A stretch of 64,000 nt of DNA, taken from the NCBI GenBank assembly GCA_011524725.1, contig WTJV01000056.1, positions 1 through 64,000 of the forward strand, written 5' to 3'. Positions within the stretch are counted from its first letter, which is position 1. Every line of letters begins with the position of its first letter. Source of the stretch: Amoebophilaceae bacterium. Lineage in GTDB: Bacteria > Bacteroidota > Bacteroidia > Cytophagales > Amoebophilaceae. Made by a program: the position numbers and the translations under genes. The notes below the pieces were generated by a model that saw only the letters and a list, made by a program, of their open reading frames with translations, made no database searches and was not told where the DNA came from. Positions 50,467 through 59,428 of this stretch are shown here, in pieces.

Positions 50467-53400
50467 CTATAACTTCCAGCAACCAGCAACGCCGAAATGA
50501 CTAGTCCCATAGAGGCTGTGGTAGCTGACATCGAGACCAGAAGCCCCGAAGCCCCCAAGAGCAATGGGCCATTGCCTATCAACCAACTCCGTGTCCGTGC
50601 AACGTGTGTAGGTCCAAGGACTATCACCAAACAAACGCTCACGATGACGCGCGTAGTGAAGTAAGATCCCCGTTGCTGCCTCTAAACCACTCGGCAAACC
50701 ATAACCCTGACGGGAATATTTTTGCACTATTTTCTTTTGATCAGTATAGCTTCTGTTCCGGCTGCCCGACAACACACTACGCGTCAACAGCATCCAATAC
50801 GGCTTACCCGGAGATGCACCACCAAATTGTTTTCGTACGTCATCAGCATAATAACTATATCCCTCCTTATTGCCCGGGAAATACCGCTTCACGAACTCCC
50901 CCAGCTTGGTCAAGCTATACGCCTCGCCATTCACCTTAGCGGGAATCAGCACCAACAAGTGATTGTCGCGTATGCGCTGAGGGGTCGTTTCACCATCTAA
51001 GGTAAACGGCGCTGTACTATTCAAGATCGCCTCAATGTTCTCCGGCAACGCGGGCTCCTCACCTACATCTACCCCGAAGTATTCTTTCCACGCTTGCGCC
51101 CCGAAGGGCGCAAAGGGGGCCTGATAAGATGCCTTGTCCTTGGCGGGATCGGAGACGGGCTTCTTGCCAACTACTCGATCAGATTTAGAAAGCGTAGATT
51201 GTGCGGTAGATACGGTGGGGTGGGTAAGGCCCGTAGCAGTAGAATCACCACCTAACGATCGATCGGAGGGCGTTTTAGTGGCTGTCAAAGGCGCAGAAGG
51301 GGTAGCCAAAGGTTTACCAGGTGCTGGGACCGGCAATGGCGCGGATGGAGGCGGCGCATCTGGTTTTTCTGGCATTGCCTGTGCTTGATCGCGCAATCTC
51401 ATCTCTGAGTCGCCACTCTCTGCCGACTTATCTAGCTCCGCACGGCCTTCGCGAATAGCACGCAACGCACGCTCCTTATAGTCATGATCTCGGTCTGGAT
51501 AGACCTTCTCTAGCATAGCGAGTGCCTCATGTGCCCGCTCTAGGCCCTTCTCTGGGTTACCTAATTTTGTCAACGCAATACCCATACTAGTCAAAGAATC
51601 TGCTGTGTACTGGTGAGGGGTACCGGCGCCATATATCTTCTTGCGCATAGCCAGTGCTTCTTCTAAGGCTGCTAGTCCTTCTTGCATCCTAGCTGTGTTC
51701 TTCTCTGATGCACCCAACTGAACCAACGTATCTCCAACATTGTTCAAGGAATGAGCCAAGCTAGGATGAGGATCATCCGGATTGGCAAACAAACGCCGCC
51801 GCATCTCTAGGGCCTGTTGTTTGTAGGGTAACGCTTCTCCTAGATCATCCAATTTCGCATAGCCAATTCCTACACTGACCAGAGAACGCGCTGTATCAGG
51901 ATGATCACGACCGGGAAACAAACGCTGCCGCATGGCTAACGCATCTTTTTTGTACTGAATAGCTTTTTCGTGCTCGCCTATATGATTGGACAATTCTCCT
52001 AGGCTATTGAGGGTATGGGCTATCTCTGGATGATCTTGATTGGGCCACAGCCGCTTACGCATGGCCAGTACAATCTGCTGGCAATCTAGTGCCTCTCTAC
52101 GTTGTCCTAGTTGGGACAAACTACTGGCTACATCACTCCAGGCACGCGTTAAGTCATAATCTTCCTTGTCTTTGCCCAGTAGATGTTCATGCATCGCCAG
52201 GGCCTTTTGCTTGTGCCCCAATGCTTCTGCATGCCGCCCCAATTCTACCAAAGTAACACCGAGAGCCCTCAAAACTTGTGCTGTATCTGGGGGTAATTCC
52301 TCGCCATAAAGGCTACGGCATATCGCTAACGCTTCTTCACAATAGGCAAGGCCTTTTTCCGCCTGGCCACGACCAGCATATAGCTCACCTATGCTAGCTA
52401 GAGACCGGGCAGTACTCGGATGGGGCTTGTCGCCATAGAGGGTCTGATAGATTGCGAGGGCTTCTTCCTGATAGGCAAAGCCCTCGTCTTTCTTACCTTC
52501 CGCCAGGTAGGCTTTGCCCACATTGCTTAACGAACTGGCTACATCTGGATGAGGAGCATCTCCATAGATCTCTCTACGCATCTCCAAAGCTTGTACCTGG
52601 TATTCTAATCCTTTGTCTCGCTCACCAAGTTGCTGATAAACTTCTCCGATGTTGTTCAGGGAACTAGCTATATCTGGATGGGGGGCATACTCATAGACAT
52701 CCCTACGCAAGGTTAGGGCTTGCTCATAACATCTCAATCCGTTTTCTAACGCTCCTAGAGTATGGTAGGCCACGCCCTGGTTATTGAGTGTATCTGCCAG
52801 GTCAGAGGCTGTATCAGCATTCTCAATTTCCTCATGTAACTCTTGGTAGATACGTAGTGCTTCGCTATAATGTACAAGCGCCTGCTGTGGATTTCCGAGG
52901 CCGGTGTAAGCTAGTCCTATATTGCTATAAATATCCGCAAGATCTGCTGCTGTATCGTAGCTACTGTGCCGCTCGTAGAGCGCCTTTCTATTTTTTTCTG
53001 CTTTTTCATAAAACTCAAGTGCTTGGTGTGCCTTCCCGAGCCTTGTATACGCTAGCCCTACGTCATTGTAGGCATCGGCAAGATCGGGATGAGGTAGTCT
53101 ACTATAACGCGCCTCCAACATAGAAATTTTCTGCTTGCTTTCTTCAAGCATGGTTTCTATTTCCGTGATTTGTTCGCTGTTTTGCGGGTGCGTAGCCCCT
53201 TGCTGCGTCGTCACATCTGAAGCTTCTTCTCCTGTACTAGCATCTCTTGTAGGTATTTTTTGCTCCGTTCCGCTTCCACCCAACAATCCGTATCTGCCTA
53301 AGTACACACACATAGTACGGGGTAGTTGTGGTGTGAGGACAAGATGAATGCGGGCTTTAGCAGCCCAGATATCCTGATGCTGCAACCACGTGAGTAGTTC

Positions 53401-53901
53401 ACCGATATCTACGGCGCTCACAACGGGCAAGATCTTATGAATGCCGAGTACAGATGATAGTTCAGCTTGCCACCGGCCACGATCTTGTTTAAATCGGACA
53501 CGTTCTCCAGAAGAAGTAGTAAATACGCTATCTGATATGACTTGGTGCGGCTGCTGAGCAGCGTTGCTACTTACGATACGTTGCGGAGACAACGCTTTTG
53601 TGTAGGGCACCACCCCTAAAGGACTTTGCACAGTCGATAGGCTACCCTGCAAAATGGCTGGCGGCCTATTGGGGAAGCAGTCCTCAGAATATGAGACGGT
53701 GCTTGGCACAAGCATGTTAGGGATAAGTAAGGATACCACGCTGTCGGAGCCTATTAGGTCTCTTGCCGTATCATACTTTTGCTGCAAAGACGCCTCTTCC
53801 TTCATGCCGACAGGCGTATCAGCATGCTGACATCCCTGCAACAGTAGGCCCCACAGCCATGGTATCATAGATAGGTAGTGTCGATGTAAAAAGCGAATCA
53901 T
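50467..53901 (-). CDS. Lipoprotein with kinesin-light-chain-type TPRs and symbiont C-terminal domain
   Basis: A 1144-residue protein of unknown function. It has a signal peptide with lipobox LQGC (Cys24). A module at about 120-210 (SGERVRFKQDRGRWQ to CVYLGRYGLLGG) is shared with the next gene. A short coiled coil (about 240-260) is followed by about a dozen 42-44 residue TPRs of the kinesin-light-chain kind (HPDIASSLNNIGEVYQQLGERDKGLEYQVQALEMRR, about 265-830). A Pro/Ala-rich linker (about 850-900) leads to a C-terminal domain (about 945-1144) starting FGAQAWKEYFGVDVG, with SGSRNRSYTDQKKIV, LEAATGILLHYARHRERLFGD, WTYTRC and a GVAGCWKL end. I recall that domain type from amoeba-associated bacteria (Chlamydiae and Amoebophilus), not from free-living ones. 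Likely exported and possibly host-facing. Confidence 0.78.
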   Translation of the reverse strand: MIRFLHRHYLSMIPWLWGLLLQGCQHADTPVGMKEEASLQQKYDTARDLIGSDSVVSLLIPNMLVPSTVSYSEDCFPNRPPAILQGSLSTVQSPLGVVPYTKALSPQRIVSSNAAQQPHQVISDSVFTTSSGERVRFKQDRGRWQAELSSVLGIHKILPVVSAVDIGELLTWLQHQDIWAAKARIHLVLTPQLPRTMCVYLGRYGLLGGSGTEQKIPTRDASTGEEASDVTTQQGATHPQNSEQITEIETMLEESKQKISMLEARYSRLPHPDLADAYNDVGLAYTRLGKAHQALEFYEKAEKNRKALYERHSSYDTAADLADIYSNIGLAYTGLGNPQQALVHYSEALRIYQELHEEIENADTASDLADTLNNQGVAYHTLGALENGLRCYEQALTLRRDVYEYAPHPDIASSLNNIGEVYQQLGERDKGLEYQVQALEMRREIYGDAPHPDVASSLSNVGKAYLAEGKKDEGFAYQEEALAIYQTLYGDKPHPSTARSLASIGELYAGRGQAEKGLAYCEEALAICRSLYGEELPPDTAQVLRALGVTLVELGRHAEALGHKQKALAMHEHLLGKDKEDYDLTRAWSDVASSLSQLGQRREALDCQQIVLAMRKRLWPNQDHPEIAHTLNSLGELSNHIGEHEKAIQYKKDALAMRQRLFPGRDHPDTARSLVSVGIGYAKLDDLGEALPYKQQALEMRRRLFANPDDPHPSLAHSLNNVGDTLVQLGASEKNTARMQEGLAALEEALAMRKKIYGAGTPHQYTADSLTSMGIALTKLGNPEKGLERAHEALAMLEKVYPDRDHDYKERALRAIREGRAELDKSAESGDSEMRLRDQAQAMPEKPDAPPPSAPLPVPAPGKPLATPSAPLTATKTPSDRSLGGDSTATGLTHPTVSTAQSTLSKSDRVVGKKPVSDPAKDKASYQAPFAPFGAQAWKEYFGVDVGEEPALPENIEAILNSTAPFTLDGETTPQRIRDNHLLVLIPAKVNGEAYSLTKLGEFVKRYFPGNKEGYSYYADDVRKQFGGASPGKPYWMLLTRSVLSGSRNRSYTDQKKIVQKYSRQGYGLPSGLEAATGILLHYARHRERLFGDSPWTYTRCTDTELVDRQWPIALGGFGASGLDVSYHSLYGTSHFGVAGCWKL

Positions 53902-53951
53902 AATTAATAGCTATTAGATGAAAGTTAGAACGTAACCAAATGCCGTATCTT

Positions 53952-55094
53952 TTAGAGAATATCACATCCATACCCACGTCCTGGTTCTTCCCGAGAACCT
54001 GCTGACGCTTCATGTTGTTGTTCTTGAGCAATCGACCGCTTAGGTTCTTCCTCTGGCCTGATGCAGATGAGAAGCACTAATTTAGCAATAGCGACGTCAT
54101 TAGCAAGCTTATTAGTCCGCCCCCTCACTGTAGGATCACTCAATACCCCCTCTACTTTTTTCTTTTTAACGTGACCACTAAATCTGAGTATTCTGTTATT
54201 GCTGATCAACTCCTGCTTATCCTCGTGATCTTGGGCCTCAGAGCGGTCTCGATTACGTTTGAATTTTGCCGCAAGATCTCCCCCCTCTCCTAATACTGCG
54301 GGTATGGGGGCAGTCAACCCAATAGATGCGTCAAAGTTCTTCCGCCGGCTTCGGCTGTCTTTGTATACGTTTGTTCCTATAAGCTTGGAGTAGGGTTCGA
54401 ACTTCTCCACCGTCTCTGTGATTTTGTAAATATCTTGATCATAAACAACCCTGTGGTCTTGATAACAATAGCCCGTATCTATCTCCCATATTTTGGGATC
54501 GAGGGCCGTTGCATCCGATTGGAAAGAAAGGGTAAGTGCACGTACCCACTTTTCTTGGTTTTCTACCTCATCGTTAAGCTGCTTGAGTAGTTCTTGGATC
54601 TTTCCTTCTTCTTCATTCCACCCAAATGTCGGACTGCCCCCCAGCAATCCTAACCTACCCAAGTACACGCACGCATCCCCTGTGGGGCTTGCAGCACTGG
54701 ATATCATGTGCAGTCGAGACCGAACCACCGACCTCTCTTGATGCACAAGCCAAGATAAGTATGTTTTTATAGGAAACTGCGCTGTACTCTTGACTGGTAG
54801 CTTACCTTGAGACGTCTCTGCATACCAATTATCGCCCTCTTGGTCGAATGTAATTTGTTCGCCGGGAGCTTGCAACACCACAGCGCTGCGAGAAGGCCTG
54901 GGAACGGCTACTACTAAAGAAGAGGTAGGCATATCCACCTCAGGTCGAATACATGCTATTCTTACGTCTGCATCGGCAGAAGAAACGGACGACCTCTCTT
55001 CTTCGGTCATCGATAAGCTATCTGATGACTGACAACTGGGTAGTAAAGCGATTAGCGTTATTAAGCTTAGGGTAAAACGGAAACCATGTATCAT
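53952..55094 (-). CDS. Lipoprotein sharing the N-terminal module of the TPR lipoprotein
   Basis: A 380-residue protein of unknown function. The signal peptide ends at LLPSC (Cys21). The module at about 75-153 (PGEQITFDQEGDNWYAETS through WLVHQERSVVRSRLHM to CVYLGRLGLLGG) aligns with residues 120-210 of the TPR lipoprotein 50 nt downstream, so the two form a probable operon. After it comes an acidic coiled coil (KIQELLKQLNDEVENQEKW) and a basic, charged region (SRRRKNFD, AAKFKRNRDRSEAQDHEDK). There are no other recognisable domains. It ends with a Gln/Glu-rich tail. Confidence 0.65.
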   Translation of the reverse strand: MIHGFRFTLSLITLIALLPSCQSSDSLSMTEEERSSVSSADADVRIACIRPEVDMPTSSLVVAVPRPSRSAVVLQAPGEQITFDQEGDNWYAETSQGKLPVKSTAQFPIKTYLSWLVHQERSVVRSRLHMISSAASPTGDACVYLGRLGLLGGSPTFGWNEEEGKIQELLKQLNDEVENQEKWVRALTLSFQSDATALDPKIWEIDTGYCYQDHRVVYDQDIYKITETVEKFEPYSKLIGTNVYKDSRSRRKNFDASIGLTAPIPAVLGEGGDLAAKFKRNRDRSEAQDHEDKQELISNNRILRFSGHVKKKKVEGVLSDPTVRGRTNKLANDVAIAKLVLLICIRPEEEPKRSIAQEQQHEASAGSREEPGRGYGCDIL

Positions 55095-55405
55095 AGTAAG
55101 GCATCATTTAATTTGCATCGGTATGCTAAGGCACACGACGAGCTAATTGAAAAATAAACACATCTCTTCGCCAGCCTAGTAAAAAATAAATTAAAAAGCA
55201 AGTCAAGGCATTGCTAATTTTTAATCGATAGTTTTTTATAGAGCAACTGCAGCGAGCATTTGATCCATGAAATTATAATATGGAATACTACCTTTTTAGC
55301 AATGCCGCAAGCCAATAATTTTGTTACAGGATGGGCGGTGACTTTTGAGTCCCTCTTGTGTGGCAGGCAGAAAGAAACACTCGCCCAGCAAAGAGGTACA
55401 CCTAC
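55095..55405. other. AT-rich spacer
   Basis: 311 nt between the 3' end of the rluD-type gene and the start of the lipoprotein operon. The region 55140-55260 is AT-rich and should hold the lipoprotein promoter, but I see no full consensus. A 63-codon open frame at 55260 shows no recognisable feature. Confidence 0.4.
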
Positions 55406-56482
55406 CTACGTCCACTGCACGTATTGCTCCCATTTCTCTAGCACCTGCTGAAAATCGGACGGCAAGGGTACCTCAAAATAAATAGATTGCTGCGTCGTAG
55501 GGTGCACAAATCCTAAGGAGCGCGCATGAAGCGCTTGGCGAGGCATTAGCTTAAAGCAATTTGCGACAAAGGCCTTATACTTAGAAAAGCGTTCCCCTCT
55601 GAGGAGCTGATCTCCTCCATACGTCGCATCGTTAAAGATCGGATGGCCCAGATATTTCATATGCGCACGGATCTGATGGGTACGGCCTGTTTCTAGGTTG
55701 CATCGTAAGAGGGATACATAGCGCAATCTCTTGATCGTTTGGTAGTGCGTGACAGCCCGCTTGCTCACGGATGCGTAGGGAGCCGTAGTCATCACACGCC
55801 GGTCCTTAGGGCTTCGTCCAACCGGAATATCAATGGTACTTGTAGCTTCAGCCGGTTCGCCCCACACCAGCGCATAATAGGTCCGCTCGATGGTATGGTC
55901 GTAAAATTGCTTGGCTAGGGAAGTCATGCTAGCCTCGGTCTTAGCAATAACGAGTAACCCCGAAGTGTCCTTATCAAGGCGGTGCACTAAGCCAGGTCTA
56001 CCCTCATTGTTGGGCTGCGTAGGCAACTGCGCAAAGTGATACACCAAAGCATTGACCAACGTCCCCGTCCAGTTGTTGTGTGCCGGATGCACCACCATGC
56101 CTGCGGGCTTATTTACCACGAGCAGGGCATCGTCTTCATAGACAATGACTAACGGTATAGGTTCAGGAATGACTTCATCAAGGCGAGGAGGCGTGGGCAG
56201 TACCACCTTGATGATATCATAGGGCCTTACCTTATAGCTAGCCCTGGTGGGCTGTTGATTGACCAAGACAAATCGCTCCTCGATGGCTAGTTGAATCCTA
56301 TTGCGCGTCGTATTGGGCAGACGATCCATCAGGAACTTATCGATCCTCAATAAGGTTTGTTTCGGATCTACCGCAATGGCATGGTGTTCAAAGAGGGGGT
56401 GTTGCTGCACGGTAGACGAATGTGTGCTATAGTTTTGTGCTTTACGCGGTGCTAAGATAGCACGTGTATCACACAACCTCAA
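55406..56482 (-). CDS. RluD-type 23S rRNA pseudouridine synthase
   Basis: RluA/RluD family enzyme. An S4 RNA-binding domain (LLRIDKFLMDRLPNTTRNRIQLAIEERFVLVN) is followed by the catalytic domain, with the Asp in GLVHRLDKDTSGLLVIAKT and the RTHQIRAHMKYLGHPIFND motif. The product has 358 residues from this ATG; the first 30-35 lack family features, so a start nearer the S4 domain is possible. It begins 1 nt after the HD gene. Confidence 0.92.
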   Translation of the reverse strand: MRLCDTRAILAPRKAQNYSTHSSTVQQHPLFEHHAIAVDPKQTLLRIDKFLMDRLPNTTRNRIQLAIEERFVLVNQQPTRASYKVRPYDIIKVVLPTPPRLDEVIPEPIPLVIVYEDDALLVVNKPAGMVVHPAHNNWTGTLVNALVYHFAQLPTQPNNEGRPGLVHRLDKDTSGLLVIAKTEASMTSLAKQFYDHTIERTYYALVWGEPAEATSTIDIPVGRSPKDRRVMTTAPYASVSKRAVTHYQTIKRLRYVSLLRCNLETGRTHQIRAHMKYLGHPIFNDATYGGDQLLRGERFSKYKAFVANCFKLMPRQALHARSLGFVHPTTQQSIYFEVPLPSDFQQVLEKWEQYVQWT

Positions 56483-57058
56483 TCATATTGCTCTAGCTAC
56501 CTTCCAGCTTCTTTCTTTGAGCTCTTGAGCCGTTTCAGGCAGCCCCAACCGCTGGGCTTGGGATACAAAGAATTGGAGGGTTTCTTTTGCAGTGCGAACC
56601 TGGCTGTCGGGCGACTTTGCACTAATCGTACGCATGTTATGCATACGGTCGGCTAACTTTACATACAAGGCCCGCACATCACCCGCCTCTAACAACATCA
56701 TGATGTTCTCTTCTGCCGAAAGCTTAATCTTGTACGAGCTGTCTTTATTGCTCTCCAAATGCGTTACCGTATCCACGATATCTGCTGTAGCTTTGCCAAA
56801 CACCGCCTCCACGTCTTCAAGTAAAATGGAGGTATCTTCGACCACATCATGCAACAACGCGCCTAATATCGTTGCCTCTTCTTGGTTGTAGTCCAGCACA
56901 ATCTGGGCTACAGCAATCGGATGCAAATAGAAGGGCTCTCCGGTCTTACGCTTCATCGGACCGTGGTACCACTTGATCAACTCTATCACTGACTTGACAA
57001 GCTCTATATCTGCCTCCGTTCTTGCTTCTACGGCTTCTAAAAAGGTCTTTTCTTGCAA
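56483..57058 (-). CDS. (p)ppGpp-hydrolase-like HD protein
   Basis: A 191-residue protein matching the HD hydrolase domain of RelA/SpoT (Mesh1-like), without a synthetase, TGS or ACT domain. The metal ligands are visible: His in FYLHPIAVAQIV, HD in ALLHDVVEDT and the Asp in VKLADRMHNMRT. Hydrolysis of (p)ppGpp is the family role; substrate here is inferred. Its first 22 nt overlap the end of the symporter-like gene, and it ends 1 nt before rluD, so the three genes form an operon. Confidence 0.85.
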   Translation of the reverse strand: MQEKTFLEAVEARTEADIELVKSVIELIKWYHGPMKRKTGEPFYLHPIAVAQIVLDYNQEEATILGALLHDVVEDTSILLEDVEAVFGKATADIVDTVTHLESNKDSSYKIKLSAEENIMMLLEAGDVRALYVKLADRMHNMRTISAKSPDSQVRTAKETLQFFVSQAQRLGLPETAQELKERSWKVARAI

Positions 57059-59232
57059 TTGGGCACCAGGATACTGATCATGTTGGCGATGCGTAGGGCA
57101 GCTGGGTGATCCTGGGTCCTTGTGGGATCCAGGGCGTGATAGTGAGCCGCAATCTCACGAAGCTTGGCCTCCAGATGCTGTTCTCTGCGCCTGGCAAAGA
57201 TGAGAGCGGTCACAGTAGAGAAAATACAAGTGTACACCAACAAGTACCCGGTACTAAAGTCTAGCTGCAAGCTGATAGGGCCAATGACCAACTGGTAGAA
57301 AACAAGCCCCAGCACAATCCCCAGGGCACTAAGTAGAATAAAGCTTAACCAGTCTACCAAGACAATCAGAAACATGATCGTGATGGCTATATTGATCAAC
57401 CACTCTACACTACCCTGGGTAATGAGGAACATCACCGTGCTGGTGAAAGGGAGACAGTACAGCAACGTCAGGTGCCAGAAGGTAGGGAGATAAGGCAGAA
57501 AGGATTTAGGCCATTTGTCCTTGACGATGAGTAACGCGCATAGGGTGGCTCCTATAAAACGTAGTGTCAGCATGGTGGGCTGATGGCCTAGCGATGTGTA
57601 GGACCACAAAAAGTAGGGAAGCGTATAAATCATAGCAACAAAGACACCTAGGAGCACATAGGGGGCTCCATACTTCTGTGCCTGCGTTTGTGAGTAGGAA
57701 ATAATACGCTGGGGGGCTGTGAGTAGGCTGCGCCAGGTCAGCCTTGCCAAGAGATTAGGCCTCATGGGTCGCCATAGAGTATAGGTATCTTGCCGGTGCT
57801 TGCGTACTACGAAACCTTTATGCCTGATCAGATGAAAACCCATAAAGATCGCGCTATTCGTAGCTATGAGAATGGGAAGAGAGAGATAATCATAAGTAGC
57901 GGGCAGGTAGAGTTTGAGAGCGATAAAAACTAACAGGGTGCCTGCGACTGCCACATAAAAATCTTGCTTATCTACCTTAAGGCCCATGATCCCTGCCAGA
58001 ATCGGACACAAAAGGGTCGGCGCCTGAAAGGATAAAGCCATGAGAAACAGTTGCAAAGCGTCTTGGGCATAAAGTCCAATAGCGATCACAATGCTACTGA
58101 CCAGAACTGTAGCCCATCGTACCCAACTTAGTTCATTAATCACGACCTTTCTCATGTCACAAATAGGCTTGATGACATCATGCACCACCGTAAGTCCTGC
58201 AGTGTGGAGCAAAGAGTCTAGGGAAGACATGTTCACGCTGACAAGCGCCGCGATCGCTATACCTTTCACCCCTGTAGGCAACAGATGGTGAATAATATGT
58301 GCCACGGCATTATTGGGGGCTATATGGGGGAACAACACCAAGGCAGCAAGACCGATAAAGAGCAAGACCCAACGAATCAGCGATGAAAAAACACCAACCA
58401 CCAGAAATTGATCCCGCAACTGTCGGGGGTGCTGGGCCATGAGCATCCGTTGCATGACAATCGGACTAGCCACTACTACCGGAAGAAAACTCCAAATAAT
58501 AAACAGGGGTAAGTAAGAAGAAAACTTCTCATGATTAACAACGAGTAGGTTGGTTTTGGGCACTGTAGCCCATATATGCTGCATCCCCCCTGCTGCCTCT
58601 ACAACACTGTAGGCCATAAGTGGAATTCCCACGATAAAGACAAGAAATTGTAATACATCAGTAATCGTAACTGATTTGATACCTCCATGAGCTGTGTATA
58701 GCGAAAATAGAATGCCCCCTAGGATCATCCCCCAACTTGACTTGATTCCCAGTACAGACTCACAAATAACGCCTAAGACGACAAGCTCCATCCCCGTGAA
58801 GCAAACAATGATGAGGAAGCTAATGAGGCCCACCAAAATACCACTGTGCGTACCGTATAGCGATTTCATGACGTCCCCTAAAGTCATACAACCTTGAAAC
58901 CGCATGAGGCGGGGTGCAACCACAAACGCCATAAGCATATAGCTGACAATAAGTCCTGAATTGGCAATTGCATAAATGATGCCGTCAGAGTACGCTAGCG
59001 CCACCCCCCAATCCAAAATAGCTGCTCCTCCTATATCCGTAGCCAAATAAGTAAGCGTCAGGGCAACAGTACCAAAGGATCGATTGGCCAGTGCATACTC
59101 CCGGATGTCTTTGATGCCCCTCCCTGCTCGAAGACCGATGACAAGCGTGATGAGTAAAAAAGCATAGACGATGCAGTAGTCTAGGCTTAGGTAGTGTATG
59201 TATGGCAAAACGGATAGTTGTAGTAACAGCAA
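57037..59232 (-). CDS. Sodium/solute symporter-like membrane protein with sensor-type C-terminus
   Basis: 731 residues. The first part (about 1-480) is a sodium:solute symporter (SSS/PutP type) with about 13 membrane helices (for example FGTVALTLTYLATDIGGAAILDWGVALAY and NMSSLDSLLHTAGLTVVHD). After a basic linker (RHKGFVVRKHRQD) comes a second set of five or six helices (about 540-690) and a cytoplasmic helix (ARRREQHLEAKLREIAAHYHALD). This resembles the N-terminal half of SSS-histidine-kinase chimeras, but kinase domains are absent. The HD gene follows immediately. Confidence 0.85.
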   Translation of the reverse strand: MLLLQLSVLPYIHYLSLDYCIVYAFLLITLVIGLRAGRGIKDIREYALANRSFGTVALTLTYLATDIGGAAILDWGVALAYSDGIIYAIANSGLIVSYMLMAFVVAPRLMRFQGCMTLGDVMKSLYGTHSGILVGLISFLIIVCFTGMELVVLGVICESVLGIKSSWGMILGGILFSLYTAHGGIKSVTITDVLQFLVFIVGIPLMAYSVVEAAGGMQHIWATVPKTNLLVVNHEKFSSYLPLFIIWSFLPVVVASPIVMQRMLMAQHPRQLRDQFLVVGVFSSLIRWVLLFIGLAALVLFPHIAPNNAVAHIIHHLLPTGVKGIAIAALVSVNMSSLDSLLHTAGLTVVHDVIKPICDMRKVVINELSWVRWATVLVSSIVIAIGLYAQDALQLFLMALSFQAPTLLCPILAGIMGLKVDKQDFYVAVAGTLLVFIALKLYLPATYDYLSLPILIATNSAIFMGFHLIRHKGFVVRKHRQDTYTLWRPMRPNLLARLTWRSLLTAPQRIISYSQTQAQKYGAPYVLLGVFVAMIYTLPYFLWSYTSLGHQPTMLTLRFIGATLCALLIVKDKWPKSFLPYLPTFWHLTLLYCLPFTSTVMFLITQGSVEWLINIAITIMFLIVLVDWLSFILLSALGIVLGLVFYQLVIGPISLQLDFSTGYLLVYTCIFSTVTALIFARRREQHLEAKLREIAAHYHALDPTRTQDHPAALRIANMISILVPNCKKRPF

Positions 59233-59428
59233 GCAAGAAAAAACTTAAGCGCAAAAATGCAAGACGGCTCACCTGATCCTAAGTCTAGGGCCCTGGGCCA
59301 AGATGTGCGAAGGGTAGTCTTATTGGCAGATAGTGTATACTATGTCCTCATATGACCTGCCAACTATCAGACTTGTCCCTCTTACTAGAAGCAGTTATAT
59401 TAGTCATTCTTGTAAAAATGCAACAACT

